Part shown: one piece after another, positions 27,094-35,637 of the stretch | Layout: every line of letters begins with the position of its first letter | Numbering within the stretch: the first letter of the stretch is position 1 | Source: Lysobacteraceae bacterium | Lineage (GTDB): Bacteria > Pseudomonadota > Gammaproteobacteria > Xanthomonadales > Xanthomonadaceae | Assembly: GCA_016789405.1 (NCBI GenBank) | Contig: JAEUPQ010000017.1 | Span: 124,001 to 188,000, forward strand | Length of the DNA: 64,000 nucleotides | Direction: 5' to 3' | Program-made: the position numbers and the translations under genes | The notes under the pieces: generated by a model | Databases searched by the model: none | What the model saw: the letters and a program-made list of their open reading frames with translations, nothing else | What the model was told of the DNA's origin: nothing

Positions 27094-28593
27094 TCAGCCC
27101 TGCGCCCTGTCCAGCAGCCACTGCGTCAGCAGGCCGACCGGCCGGCCGGTGGCCATGCCCATCTTGCCTTCGTCGTTGGCGACGCCGGCGATGTCCAGGT
27201 GCGCCCAGCGCTGGCCCTCGGCGAAGCGTGCGAGGAAGCAGCCCGCGGTGATCGCGCCGGCATTGCGGCCGCCGATGTTGTAGACGTCGGCGAAGTTGGA
27301 GTTGAGCTGGGTCTGGTACTCGTCCCACAGCGGCAGGCGCCAGGCGCGATCGAAGACGTGCTCGCCGGCCTGCTGCAGCTCGGCGGCCAGGTCGTCGTGC
27401 TTGCTCATCAGACCGGCGGCGTACTTGCCCAGCGCGATGACGCAGGCGCCGGTGAGCGTGGCCACGTCGACCAGCGCCTGCGGTTCGAAACGTTCGGCAT
27501 AGGTCAGCGCGTCGCAGAGGATCAGGCGGCCTTCGGCATCGGTGTTGCCCACTTCGATCGTCTTGCCGGACATGCTGGTCAGCACGTCGGACGGGCGGTA
27601 GCTGTCGGCATCGGGCATGTTCTCGACGGCCGGGACGATGCTGATCAGGTTGATCGGCAGGCCCATCTTCACCGCGGCGACGAAGGTGCCGATCACCGTG
27701 GCGGCGCCGCACATGTCGTACTTCATCTCCTCGATGCCGCCCTGCGTCTTGAGGTTGATGCCGCCGGTGTCGAAGGTGATGCCCTTGCCGACCAGCACGA
27801 AGGGCTTGGCGTCGCCGCCCTCGGGAGCGCCGTTCCACTTGAGCACGATGAGCTTCGGCGGATTGGCCGAACCGCGTGCCACGGCCAGCAGCGAACCCAT
27901 GCCGAGGGCCTGCATCTGCTCGCGATCGAGCACCTCGCACGAGGCCTTGTCGTGCTGCGCGGCGAAGCTGGTCGCCTGTTCGGCAAGATAGGCCGGATTG
28001 CAGATGTTCGGCGGCAGGTTGCCCAGTTCGCGGGTCACGTCCACGCCGGCGGCGATGGCGGCGCCCTGCGCCAGCGCGGTGGCGTCGCTGCCGGCTACCG
28101 ATACCGCGACCAGCGCGCTCTTGCCCTTGTCCTTGTTCTTCTCGCCCAGGGTCGCGTTGTAGCGATACAGGGCATGGCCGAAGGCGATGACGGCCTGGCG
28201 GATGTTCCATGCGGCATCGCGGCCGTTCACCGCGACTTCGCTGATGGTGAAGGTGGCGTTGGTCGAGGCGCCGTCCTTCAGCGCGCGGGCGGCGTCGCTG
28301 GCGGCCTTGATGTACTGCGGCACGCCGAACTTGGCGGCGTCGCCCAGGCCGACCACCAGCACGCGCGGTGCGGCGATGCCCGGCAGGTCGTGGAGCAGGG
28401 CGGTCTTGCCGGTCTTGCCCGACACGTCGCCCCGGGTGACCAGGGCGGCGATCCGGCCGCCGGTGGCGTCGTCGAGCGCCTGGCCGCTGGCCGTGAGCGT
28501 CTTGTCCGCGAAGGCGCCGATCACGATGCAGTCGCTGGCGAGGGTGGCGGCGTCGTTGGCCGGTGCGGTGTGGAGAGCGAAATCGAGGGCCAT
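27094..28593 (-). CDS. pepA: Leucyl aminopeptidase PepA
   Basis: This 499-residue M17 metallo-aminopeptidase carries the signature [16 protein letters not shown] (about residue 345). The metal ligands are visible as [11 protein letters not shown] (Lys, Asp) and the paired Asp/Glu of the signature, and the substrate loop MKYDMCGAA is also present. In E. coli the same protein binds DNA at Xer sites and at carAB. Coincidentally, pyrB and xerD lie in this window, but a regulatory role here is untested. It diverges from lptF across a 304-bp gap. Confidence 0.97.
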   Translation of the reverse strand: MALDFALHTAPANDAATLASDCIVIGAFADKTLTASGQALDDATGGRIAALVTRGDVSGKTGKTALLHDLPGIAAPRVLVVGLGDAAKFGVPQYIKAASDAARALKDGASTNATFTISEVAVNGRDAAWNIRQAVIAFGHALYRYNATLGEKNKDKGKSALVAVSVAGSDATALAQGAAIAAGVDVTRELGNLPPNICNPAYLAEQATSFAAQHDKASCEVLDREQMQALGMGSLLAVARGSANPPKLIVLKWNGAPEGGDAKPFVLVGKGITFDTGGINLKTQGGIEEMKYDMCGAATVIGTFVAAVKMGLPINLISIVPAVENMPDADSYRPSDVLTSMSGKTIEVGNTDAEGRLILCDALTYAERFEPQALVDVATLTGACVIALGKYAAGLMSKHDDLAAELQQAGEHVFDRAWRLPLWDEYQTQLNSNFADVYNIGGRNAGAITAGCFLARFAEGQRWAHLDIAGVANDEGKMGMATGRPVGLLTQWLLDRAQG

Positions 28594-28897
28594 CGGTCGG
28601 GTTCCGTGCGGGCAGGTGGAGAATGGGTGTGCGAGGAGGGCGGGGCCGTCGGGTCGCCTCGGCCGGGCATCGGGCCGGACATCGGCCTGAACCAGCCGGG
28701 ACGGCGCTGTTCAGGTCCGGTGCCTTTCCGATCACGGCATCCGTACAATCCCCCGATGCCCTGCGGGCCCGGAGACGGTGCCGGACGGGACTTCCCGCGC
28801 CTGGCGCGGCGCCTTGCCGGCGTCGCGGACACGCAGAACCTTGAAGTTTAAAGCAAAGCCCGGGTGGCATGCCCGGCCCCGGACCTCGCCCCGCCTG
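28594..28897. promoter_or_regulatory. Divergent pepA/lptF intergenic region with lptF -10 TACAAT
   Basis: This 304-bp gap separates divergent pepA and lptF. TACAATC at 28744-28750, preceded by GGCATCCG, closely matches the purL promoter core (GCATCCGG then TACAATC) and points toward lptF, leaving a leader of about 140 bases. A GC-rich stem candidate (CGGGTGGCATGCCCG) lies at 28861-28875 in that leader. No clear promoter for pepA was found. Confidence 0.5.
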
Positions 28898-29998
28898 ATG
28901 CTCAAGCTCGATCGTTATCTCATCCGCGAATTCGCGCAGAGCACCTTCGCCGTCCTGGTGGTGGTCCTGATCGTGCTGGTGGGTGGGGCGTTCGCCGATG
29001 TCCTGCAGGACGTGGCGCGCGGCAAGGTGCCGGCGGCGATGCTGCTGGCCCAGCTGGCCCTGGTCTTCCTGAAGTGGCTGCCGATGATCCTGCCGCTGGC
29101 GGTCATGCTGGGGCTGATGCTGGCGGTCGGCCGGCTCTATCGCGACGCCGAAATGCCGGTGCTGGTGTCGATCGGCGTCGGCCCGGGGCGGATGCTCCGT
29201 CCGCTCGCCTGGATGGCCCTCCCGATCGTGGCCGCCGTGGCGCTGTGCTCGCTGTGGCTGGGCCCCTGGGCCGACCGGACCTCGGCGCAGATGATCGAAA
29301 ACGCCAGCCGCAACCTGCTGGTCGCGGGCATGGAGCCCGGCCGCTTCACGGAACTGCCTGGTGGCGGCGGCGTGATCTATGTCGGCGGCATGTCCGACAG
29401 CAACCGGCAGCTCCAGAAGGTCTTCGTCTATCGCCAGAAGGACGACCGCTTTCACGTCACCACCTCGCAGACCGGCGTGTTGTCGGTCCACAACGAACGC
29501 GACCGCTACCTGAGACTCGAGCAGGGCTTCGAAGTGGAAGGCCCGATGAGCGACGGCCGCGACTATCGGCTGATGCGCTACGCCGGCAACGAGGTGCGCC
29601 TGCCCGACAGCATCGCCCCCAAACGCAAGAGCGATGCGGTCGAGCTGCAGCCGACGCTGTCGCTGCTCGGCGATCCCCGCCTGGAGGCGATCGCGCAGGT
29701 CCACGCCCGCATCGCGCCGCCGCTGCTCACGCTCGCCTTCGCGCTGCTGGCGGTGCCGCTGGCGCGCAGCGCACCGCGGCAGGCGCGCTACGGCAACCTG
29801 GCGATCGGCTTCCTGATCTACCTGTTCGGCTTGCTGCTGATGATGCTCGGCACCGAATGGATCGAAGCCGGGAAATTGCCGGCGCAGCTGGGCCTGTGGT
29901 GGTTGCTGGTGCCGCTGCTGGCGCTGGCGACATGGATGTACGCGCATGACGGCGCCATCCGGCGCCCGCGCGCGGCCCGTCGCGAGGCGCGCGCATGA
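28898..29998 (+). CDS. lptF: LPS export ABC transporter permease LptF
   Basis: This 366-residue inner-membrane subunit of the LptB2FGC complex extracts lipopolysaccharide for transport to the outer membrane. Three hydrophobic segments lie in each terminal part, around a soluble periplasmic beta-jellyroll (about residues 130-260). LDRYLIREF at the N-terminus and RIAPPLLTLAFALLAVPLAR are family hallmarks. It overlaps lptG by four bases (ATGA), and the two form a heterodimer. Confidence 0.95.
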   Translation: MLKLDRYLIREFAQSTFAVLVVVLIVLVGGAFADVLQDVARGKVPAAMLLAQLALVFLKWLPMILPLAVMLGLMLAVGRLYRDAEMPVLVSIGVGPGRMLRPLAWMALPIVAAVALCSLWLGPWADRTSAQMIENASRNLLVAGMEPGRFTELPGGGGVIYVGGMSDSNRQLQKVFVYRQKDDRFHVTTSQTGVLSVHNERDRYLRLEQGFEVEGPMSDGRDYRLMRYAGNEVRLPDSIAPKRKSDAVELQPTLSLLGDPRLEAIAQVHARIAPPLLTLAFALLAVPLARSAPRQARYGNLAIGFLIYLFGLLLMMLGTEWIEAGKLPAQLGLWWLLVPLLALATWMYAHDGAIRRPRAARREARA

Positions 29999-31107
29999 AG
30001 CCGTTCCCGAAACTGCACGATCTCTATATCGGTCGCGTCGTCCTGGGGTCGGTGTTGCTGGCCTGGGCAGTGCTGGTCGGCCTCGATACGTTGATCGGCG
30101 GCCTGATGACCGAAATCAGCGACGTCGGCACCGGCAACTACGACATGATGGCCGCGCTGACCAACGTCGCGTTCACCCTGCCGCGCCGCGCGTACATGCT
30201 GTTCCCGTATGCCGCGGTGATCGGCGCGGTGATCGGTCTCGGCCAGCTGTCGGCCAGTTCCGAATTGACCGTGCTCCGCGCGCTCGGCTTGTCGCGCCGG
30301 CGCATCAGCCTGTCGGTGATCCTGTCGCTGACCGTGCTGACCGCGCTGATGGTGGTCAATGCCGAGACGGTGGGGCCGTGGGCGCAGCGTCGCGCCGATA
30401 CGCTGAAGGCATCGGCGAAGTCGAAGGACGTGATCATCGCCCAGTACTCCGGTCTCTGGGCGCGTGAAGGCGACGTCTTCCTCAACGCGCAGACCGGTCT
30501 GGAGCGCAACGAGAACGGGCGCCAGTGGCTGCAGCTCAATGACGTCCGCCTGTTCGAACTGGCGGACGATGGCCGACTGGCCTCGATTACCCGGGCCGGT
30601 GTCGCAGAACACCACGCCGGCGAATGGATTCTGCGCGACGTGGTGCGCACCCGCTTCGACGTGAAGTCCGCCGAGCGCACTGTGGCCAAGGAAGAGCGCT
30701 GGGCTTCGAAGCTCGACGCCGCCGCACTGGCCGCCAACACGCGCAACATCTGGCGCCCGCGTTACATGACTGCATCCGCGCTGCGCGACGGCATCGAATA
30801 CCGCGTCCGCAACGACCTGGATCCCAGCGAGTTCCAGGAGCATTACTGGGGGCGCTGGTTCTACCCGGTGAACGTGCTGGTGCTGTGCCTGCTGGCGATT
30901 CCGTTCGCGTTCGGTTCGCTGCGCAGCGGCGGCCTGGGCAAGCGTCTGTTCGTCGGCATCGTCTTCTCGCTGGGTTTCTGGCTGGTGCAGACCCAGTTCG
31001 TGCGCCTGGCCGGCGTCTTCAAGTTCGACTACCGCATCGCTTACCTGATCCCGGCGTTGGCCATGGTTGGATTCTCGCTGTGGCTGTTCAAGCGACGCAC
31101 GCACTGA
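29995..31107 (+). CDS. lptG: LPS export ABC transporter permease LptG
   Basis: This 370-residue partner permease of LptF has the same layout of paired membrane bundles around a periplasmic jellyroll (about residues 120-270). The N-terminal LHDLYIGRVVLGSVLLAW, the coupling-helix segment SELTVLRALGLSRRRISLSV and the C-terminal RIAYLIPALAM are typical. The ATG overlaps the lptF stop. No lptB or lptC is in the window, as is usual. Confidence 0.95.
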   Translation: MKPFPKLHDLYIGRVVLGSVLLAWAVLVGLDTLIGGLMTEISDVGTGNYDMMAALTNVAFTLPRRAYMLFPYAAVIGAVIGLGQLSASSELTVLRALGLSRRRISLSVILSLTVLTALMVVNAETVGPWAQRRADTLKASAKSKDVIIAQYSGLWAREGDVFLNAQTGLERNENGRQWLQLNDVRLFELADDGRLASITRAGVAEHHAGEWILRDVVRTRFDVKSAERTVAKEERWASKLDAAALAANTRNIWRPRYMTASALRDGIEYRVRNDLDPSEFQEHYWGRWFYPVNVLVLCLLAIPFAFGSLRSGGLGKRLFVGIVFSLGFWLVQTQFVRLAGVFKFDYRIAYLIPALAMVGFSLWLFKRRTH

Positions 31108-31419
31108 CTTGCGCGGCGCGCGGGAGCGGCCTGCGCGCGTGATGCTGCCCCGCGACCTCACGAACGATCACTGATCGAGGCGCGCGGCGGTCTTCCGGCG
31201 CAAGCGCGCCACGCGGTACGTGCGGTTTTCGTGAACGCGCCCTATCCGTGCGCACTCGCCGCCTCTTTCGATGCGGAACTCGCTGCGCACTCGTCCTGTC
31301 AGCCCCGCGGTGCCTGCGAATGCACGCACGGCATCCACTCCGGCCGCTGTGCTTCCGCGCGACGGTGACGACGACAGTTCCATCTTTCAAGACGAGCAGG
31401 GAGGCGCGAGGCTGCAGTG
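31108..31419. other. 312-bp intergenic region, no gene seen
   Basis: This GC-rich stretch lies between lptG and the next plus-strand gene. Short open frames on both strands lack start signals, good codon use or recognisable products. A GAGG about eight bases before 31420 serves the downstream gene. No terminator with a T run was found after lptG. Confidence 0.6.
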
Positions 31420-32097
31420 ATGGATGCCAGCTGGATGCAATGGTCCGCGGATCCTGCGGGGCTGCTCGTGCGCAGCCAGCGTCGTGCCGCGCCTCCTGGC
31501 TCGCGTGAGCGGACGGATTCGCGCATCGCGGTCGTCGCCACCGTGTTGATGCATGCGGGGCTTCTTGCCTTGCTTCGGCACGCATCGTTGCCGGCGATCG
31601 TCCCTTCAAGCCAGGGGCGCGGGGACGCGGTGGAAGTGATCTGGATCGTGCGGGACCAGAGGCCTGTATCGACGACCACGGTGCATCCGCCGCAGGAGAC
31701 GACCTCGGCCGCGGTGTCTTCGCCGCCCGCGCGATCGGACAAGGTCTCCGCTTCGGCTGTACCCATCGCAGCGTCCGATCATGCAGCCGCCACGACGACC
31801 GCGCTGCGCGTGGTCGAAGACGATGCGTGGCAGGTCCTGCCGCGCGACAAGGGCGCAAGCGCGTCCGACATCGATCCGTCTGCATTCCGGCGCGACCCGC
31901 TCGCGAAGCGCGAGACCGACTTCGATCCCGGGCCCGCTGCGCTGGAGGATGCCATCCAGGATCGTTCCTTTGGTGGCTGGATGCAGGCGGCGACCCGGAA
32001 GCGGATGTGTGGCGACCTGCGGGCGGCCTTGAGGAGATCGGCCGAAAGCACGGGCTCGATCATCGAAAGCATGCGCAGGCGCGGGTGCAAGGTGTAA
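31420..32097 (+). CDS. Single-pass membrane protein, unknown function
   Basis: This 225-residue protein has a basic cytoplasmic N-terminus, one membrane segment (about residues 36-55, RIAVVATVLMHAGLLALL), a Pro/Ser/Thr-rich stretch and a C-terminal region ending in two cysteines (RKRMCGDL and RRRGCKV). The layout resembles TonB-like or envelope-spanning anchors, but no TonB C-terminal domain is present. The ATG at 31420 follows GAGG; a GTG three bases earlier is possible. It is not in an obvious operon. Confidence 0.6.
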   Translation: MDASWMQWSADPAGLLVRSQRRAAPPGSRERTDSRIAVVATVLMHAGLLALLRHASLPAIVPSSQGRGDAVEVIWIVRDQRPVSTTTVHPPQETTSAAVSSPPARSDKVSASAVPIAASDHAAATTTALRVVEDDAWQVLPRDKGASASDIDPSAFRRDPLAKRETDFDPGPAALEDAIQDRSFGGWMQAATRKRMCGDLRAALRRSAESTGSIIESMRRRGCKV

Positions 32098-32217
32098 GCG
32101 ATTAATCCGACAGGCGTGCGCGGAGGAAGGCCGTGTAGTAGTCGTCAACGTCGCACCCATGCACTGCGTTCCTGATCTTCAGGCTTGCGGTGTGCTGGGG
32201 CGAGAGGGCGTCAGTGG

Positions 32218-32919
32218 TTAAAGTGCGAAATTCGATGGGGGTGGGCCGTCGAAAAATTCGTGTGCTTCCTGTGCGCAGACGGCCGCAATCTCTTCCGCAA
32301 ACGTGTGCAGTTCTGGTGTTTCGTCGACAATGGATAGCCCGGCCGACACGGGCGTCATGAACATGTCCGAAATCATGAGCGTGGATCTGATTTCTTCGAT
32401 TGTGAACCCCGGTGTTCCGTAGAGGTCAGGGTGCCTTCTCGCCAGCTGAATGGCGCTGCCGTGCGTGAATCCATTCAGCATCTTTACGAAATCAGAGCGG
32501 TGAGCACTGGATAGCATCGTCTTGAGCGCTTTTCCGACATCTCTTGCCTCTGCGCTTGACGATAAATCGTCGAGCATTCTCTCCAGCTTGAAATCTGCTG
32601 TTCCAGCTTCGAATCTGCCGATCCAGTCTTCGCTTGCGCAGTGAGTGATCCATTGGCCGGCGACGGTCGATTCTGCAATGCAGCGAAGAAGCGCATTGGC
32701 CGATCCGAATTGCTGATTCGACGTCAGCATTGCAACTGACGAATGATGCTCGATGCTGAGGTCGAAGCATCTTGATGCCAATTCGTATCGTTTCGTGACT
32801 GCAGGCTTGAATGTCCGACGTCGAAGAATTTCACGGTTGATTTCCTTGCACCGTTCGATTCTCTGGCGAATGACGGCCCTTGATGCATCCGTCCAGGAGG
32901 TCCCGAGGTCGCCGTTCAT
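32218..32919 (-). CDS. Low-GC unknown protein, likely acquired
   Basis: This 233-residue, mostly helical soluble protein has no signal peptide or recognised domain. It carries MNGDLGTSWTDASRAVIRQRIERCKEINREIL at the start (split here by family-unlike sequence), a HHSSVAMLTSNQQFGSAN segment and a FTHGSAIQLARRHPDLYG segment with possible metal or base contacts. Local GC is about 50% by direct count of 32521-32580, well below its neighbours, and codon use is correspondingly different. That suggests horizontal acquisition. It stands alone between an unknown gene and the RDD gene. No function is assigned. Confidence 0.7.
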   Translation of the reverse strand: MNGDLGTSWTDASRAVIRQRIERCKEINREILRRRTFKPAVTKRYELASRCFDLSIEHHSSVAMLTSNQQFGSANALLRCIAESTVAGQWITHCASEDWIGRFEAGTADFKLERMLDDLSSSAEARDVGKALKTMLSSAHRSDFVKMLNGFTHGSAIQLARRHPDLYGTPGFTIEEIRSTLMISDMFMTPVSAGLSIVDETPELHTFAEEIAAVCAQEAHEFFDGPPPSNFAL

Positions 32920-32965
32920 TCGTGTAACTCAATCCGTCGTTGCTGTTGAAAGTGCGACGGGTCGA

Positions 32966-33439
32966 TCACTTCGCCACCCGCACCATCCGCGTGCCGCTGG
33001 CGCGGTCGTGCCAGGTCAGGCGGTCACGGTCGATCCATGCCCACCAGAAGCCCAGGCCGCCGAGCAGCAGCGAGGGCACGCCGAAGAGGAAGCGGCGGAT
33101 CAGCTGCACGCGTGAGGGCGCGTTGCCGTCGGCGCCGGTGACGCGCAGCCGCCAGGGCCGCATGCCGAGGGTCTGGCCGCCGCGCGACCAGCTGGCCACG
33201 GCATAGGCGCCAGTGACGAAGATGCAGCACAGCCAGAGCAGGATCCCCAGCGGACTGCCGGGCTGGAGGATCTCGCGTTCGCCGTGGCCGGCGAGGTAGT
33301 AGCCGGCATTGAACAGCGCCGAGATCAGCATCCACACCGCGACCACGGGCCACAGGTCGTAGAACAGGGCGAGCAGGCGCAGCAGGAGGTAGGGCTTCGG
33401 CGCCTGTGCGGCGGGGTGGGTGTCGGTGGTTCCGGTCAT
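32966..33439 (-). CDS. RDD family membrane protein
   Basis: This 157-residue integral membrane protein of the RDD family starts with [19 protein letters not shown] (conserved Arg and Asp in segment 1) and ends with the [12 protein letters not shown] motif that carries the last conserved Asp. It has three to four membrane segments. Some RDD proteins act as Na+/H+ antiporters or envelope factors, but the role here is not known. The ATG at 33439 is preceded by TATCCT at a six-base spacing. It diverges from xerD across only 47 bases. Confidence 0.85.
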   Translation of the reverse strand: MTGTTDTHPAAQAPKPYLLLRLLALFYDLWPVVAVWMLISALFNAGYYLAGHGEREILQPGSPLGILLWLCCIFVTGAYAVASWSRGGQTLGMRPWRLRVTGADGNAPSRVQLIRRFLFGVPSLLLGGLGFWWAWIDRDRLTWHDRASGTRMVRVAK

Positions 33440-33445
33440 CGCGAC

Positions 33446-33451
33446 AGGATA
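33446..33451 (-). promoter_or_regulatory. -10 hexamer TATCCT of the RDD gene
   Basis: On the minus strand TATCCT is followed by six bases (GTCGCG) and the ATG, consistent with a leaderless transcript. It lies in the 47-bp divergent gap with xerD. Confidence 0.5.
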
Positions 33452-33474
33452 ACCGGGCGCGATTCCGCTCGCGG

Positions 33475-33480
33475 TACCCT
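33475..33480 (+). promoter_or_regulatory. -10 hexamer TACCCT of xerD
   Basis: TACCCT is followed by six bases (GTGGCG) and the xerD ATG, the same layout as the divergent RDD gene. No Shine-Dalgarno sequence is present. Confidence 0.5.
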
Positions 33481-33486
33481 GTGGCG

Positions 33487-34452
33487 ATGACCATGCCTTC
33501 GTCCGCGACCACGCCCGCCGAGCGCCGCACGCGCGCGATGGCCTTGCCACCGCTGCGCGATCCCGACGCTGCGGCGATCCACGCGTTCATCGAGGCGATC
33601 TGGGCCGAGGCGGGACTGACCAAGCAGACGCAGGCGAGTTACCGGCGCGACCTGGAAGGCTTCGCGCGCTGGCGCGATGGCACGGGCGGTGGCCTGGCGG
33701 GCGCCGATCGTGCCGCCTTGTTCGACTACTTCGCCTGGCGCACGCGGCAGGGCTATTCGCCGCGCAGCAATGCGCGATTGCTGTCGACGCTGCGCGCGTT
33801 CTTCGCCCTGCGGGTACGGAACGGACTGCGCCAGGACGATCCGACCGCACTGCTCGATCCGCCCAAGCTGCCGCGGTCCCTGCCCAAGGCGTTGGGCGAA
33901 CGCGAGATCGAGGCATTGCTGTCGGCACCCGACGTGAGCACGCCGCTGGGCCTGCGCGACCGCGCGATGCTGGAGCTGATGTACGCCGCGGGCCTGCGGG
34001 TCAGCGAACTGGTCGGTTTGCCGGCCACCGCCGTGAATCTCCGCCAGGGCGTGCTGCGCGTGACCGGCAAGGGCGGAAAGGACCGCCTGGTGCCGCTGGG
34101 CGAGGAGGCGCAGCACTGGCTGCAGCGTTATCTCGCCGAATCGAGACCCTTGCTGGCCGGGTGTCGCACACCGATCGAATGTTTCATCGACGCCAGCGCA
34201 ACGCCGCCCAGCCGCCAGGCGTTCTGGGCGCTGGTCAAGCGCTACGCCTCGGTGGCGGGCATCGACCCGGCCAGGATCAGTCCGCACGGCCTGCGCCACA
34301 GTTTCGCCACCCATCTCCTCAACCACGGCGCCGACCTGCGCGCGCTGCAGATGCTGCTGGGCCATGCGAGCCTGTCGACCACCCAGATCTACACGCTGGT
34401 GGCGCGGGAGCAGCTCAAGCGCCTGCATGCGCAGCACCATCCGCGTGGCTGA
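33487..34452 (+). CDS. xerD: Site-specific tyrosine recombinase XerD
   Basis: This 321-residue recombinase works with XerC at dif to resolve chromosome dimers. The catalytic set is complete: Arg in [12 protein letters not shown], Lys in [18 protein letters not shown], the second His in [14 protein letters not shown] and the nucleophile Tyr in the same segment. The N-terminal SAM-like core-binding domain covers about residues 20-105. Length and lack of extra domains argue against a phage or integron integrase. dsbC follows 173 bases later, as in other gammaproteobacteria. Confidence 0.95.
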   Translation: MTMPSSATTPAERRTRAMALPPLRDPDAAAIHAFIEAIWAEAGLTKQTQASYRRDLEGFARWRDGTGGGLAGADRAALFDYFAWRTRQGYSPRSNARLLSTLRAFFALRVRNGLRQDDPTALLDPPKLPRSLPKALGEREIEALLSAPDVSTPLGLRDRAMLELMYAAGLRVSELVGLPATAVNLRQGVLRVTGKGGKDRLVPLGEEAQHWLQRYLAESRPLLAGCRTPIECFIDASATPPSRQAFWALVKRYASVAGIDPARISPHGLRHSFATHLLNHGADLRALQMLLGHASLSTTQIYTLVAREQLKRLHAQHHPRG

Positions 34453-34625
34453 ACACCTCGCGTCCAGGCCCGCCCGCCGGCCCGGGATGGCCTGAGCACG
34501 CTGCAATCGCCGTCACATCGGGCGACGCCCCGGCCGGATGGGGCCATGCGACAATCGATGAACTTTTCCGGACCAGGACGGTCCCCATGCCCAGAGACTC
34601 CTTTCAGCCGATGGAACCCGCTCGA

Positions 34626-35453
34626 ATGAAATTTCCTATTTTCGCGATGCTCTGCGCCCTGAGCCTGTCCGCCTGCGCGCAGACCGCCCCCGCCGGTGCC
34701 GGCGCCGACAAGGCCGCCGCGGCGCCCGCCGCCAGCAAGTCGCCGGCCGAGGTCGAGAAGCGGGTCCGTTCCGCGCTGGCCAAACTCGCGCCCAAGGCCG
34801 AACTGGACCGGGTCGCGCCGGCTGCCGTCGCCGGGTTCACCGAAGTCATCACCGAAGGCCAAGCCCTCTACGTCAGCAACGACGGCCGCTACCTGATCCA
34901 GGGCGCGCTGTTCGACATCGACAAGAAGGAAGACGTCAGCCAGTTGGGCCTGAGCGTGGTCCGGCGCGCGGAACTGGCCAAGATGCCGGCTGCCGACCGC
35001 ATCATCTTCGCTCCGGTCGGGCCGGCCAAGCATCGCGTCGCGATCTTCACAGACATCGAATGCGGCTTCTGCCGCAAGCTCCACGAGGACATCGCCGAGT
35101 ACAACAAGCGCGGCATCGCCATCGAGTACCTGGCGTTCCCTCGCGCCGGACTGCAAAGCCCCGACGGCATCGCGATGCAGTCGGTCTGGTGTTCCAGCGA
35201 CCGCCGCAAGGCCCTGACCGACGCCAAGGCGGGTCGACCGGTCGCGCCGCTGGCGTGCAAGAACCCGGTCGCCGACCAGTACGAGTCCGGTCGCCGCATG
35301 GGCCTGACCGGCACGCCGATGATCATCAACCAAGACGGCCTGATGCTTCCGGGCTACCTGCCGCCGGACAAGATGCTGGAATCGCTCGACAAGCTGGCGA
35401 CCCAGAGCAAGGCCGCCCGCGCGGCCGGTGGCAGCGTCGCCGGCGCACCCTGA
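34626..35453 (+). CDS. dsbC: DsbC-family thiol:disulfide isomerase, predicted lipoprotein
   Basis: This 275-residue periplasmic disulfide isomerase has an N-terminal dimerisation region (about residues 45-115) and a thioredoxin fold with the active site CGFC in FTDIECGFCRKLHEDI (about residue 145). A second Cys pair (WCSSD and ACKNP) and the cis-Pro loop GTPMII are also present. The leader MLCALSLSACAQ contains an LSAC lipobox, so a membrane-anchored lipoprotein is predicted, unlike soluble E. coli DsbC. The ATG at 34626 is chosen because the signal starts there. It could help fold the Cys-rich exported proteins encoded in this window. Confidence 0.9.
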   Translation: MKFPIFAMLCALSLSACAQTAPAGAGADKAAAAPAASKSPAEVEKRVRSALAKLAPKAELDRVAPAAVAGFTEVITEGQALYVSNDGRYLIQGALFDIDKKEDVSQLGLSVVRRAELAKMPAADRIIFAPVGPAKHRVAIFTDIECGFCRKLHEDIAEYNKRGIAIEYLAFPRAGLQSPDGIAMQSVWCSSDRRKALTDAKAGRPVAPLACKNPVADQYESGRRMGLTGTPMIINQDGLMLPGYLPPDKMLESLDKLATQSKAARAAGGSVAGAP

Positions 35454-35475
35454 GTCAGCGGACCTCGCAACATGA

Positions 35476-35504
35476 CCCCGACCCCCGCGCAGCGCGGGTC
35501 GGGG
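35476..35504 (+). terminator. Hairpin after dsbC
   Basis: CCCCGACCC and GGGTCGGGG form the outer stem, and the inner GCGC pairs close it with a small bulge. There is no T run, so termination may be weak or rho-assisted. Confidence 0.4.
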
Positions 35505-35601
35505 GACGCCTCGTCGATGCGGCGCGGGCGCGCGGACGGTGTGTCGGCGAGAGGACGGGGCGCCTGGGCGCCACGGGCGGGCCGGCGGTGACCGCATCCG
35601 G

Positions 35602-35607
35602 TACAAT
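35602..35607 (+). promoter_or_regulatory. Candidate -10 TACAAT of purL
   Basis: TACAAT lies 30 bases before the purL ATG. The core GCATCCGGTACAATC almost matches the lptF promoter core in this window, which supports a real promoter. No PurR-like operator is evident. Confidence 0.5.
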
Positions 35608-35637
35608 CTGCGGCCCGCGCACTCCATCAAACCGGAC

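Noticed and set aside
27062..29947. A 961-codon open frame on the minus strand across the pepA-lptF region
   Set aside because: Antisense or out-of-frame to pepA and lptF, which have clear motifs and starts. Long shadow frames are expected in GC-rich DNA, and its product is low-complexity Arg/Gly/Gln-rich.
31168..31383. A 71-codon minus-strand frame in the gap after lptG
   Set aside because: No start signal, Arg-rich low-complexity product and no recognised similarity.
33487..34452. Phage or integron integrase
   Set aside because: Length, complete catalytic set, lack of flanking attachment repeats and position before dsbC fit chromosomal XerD.
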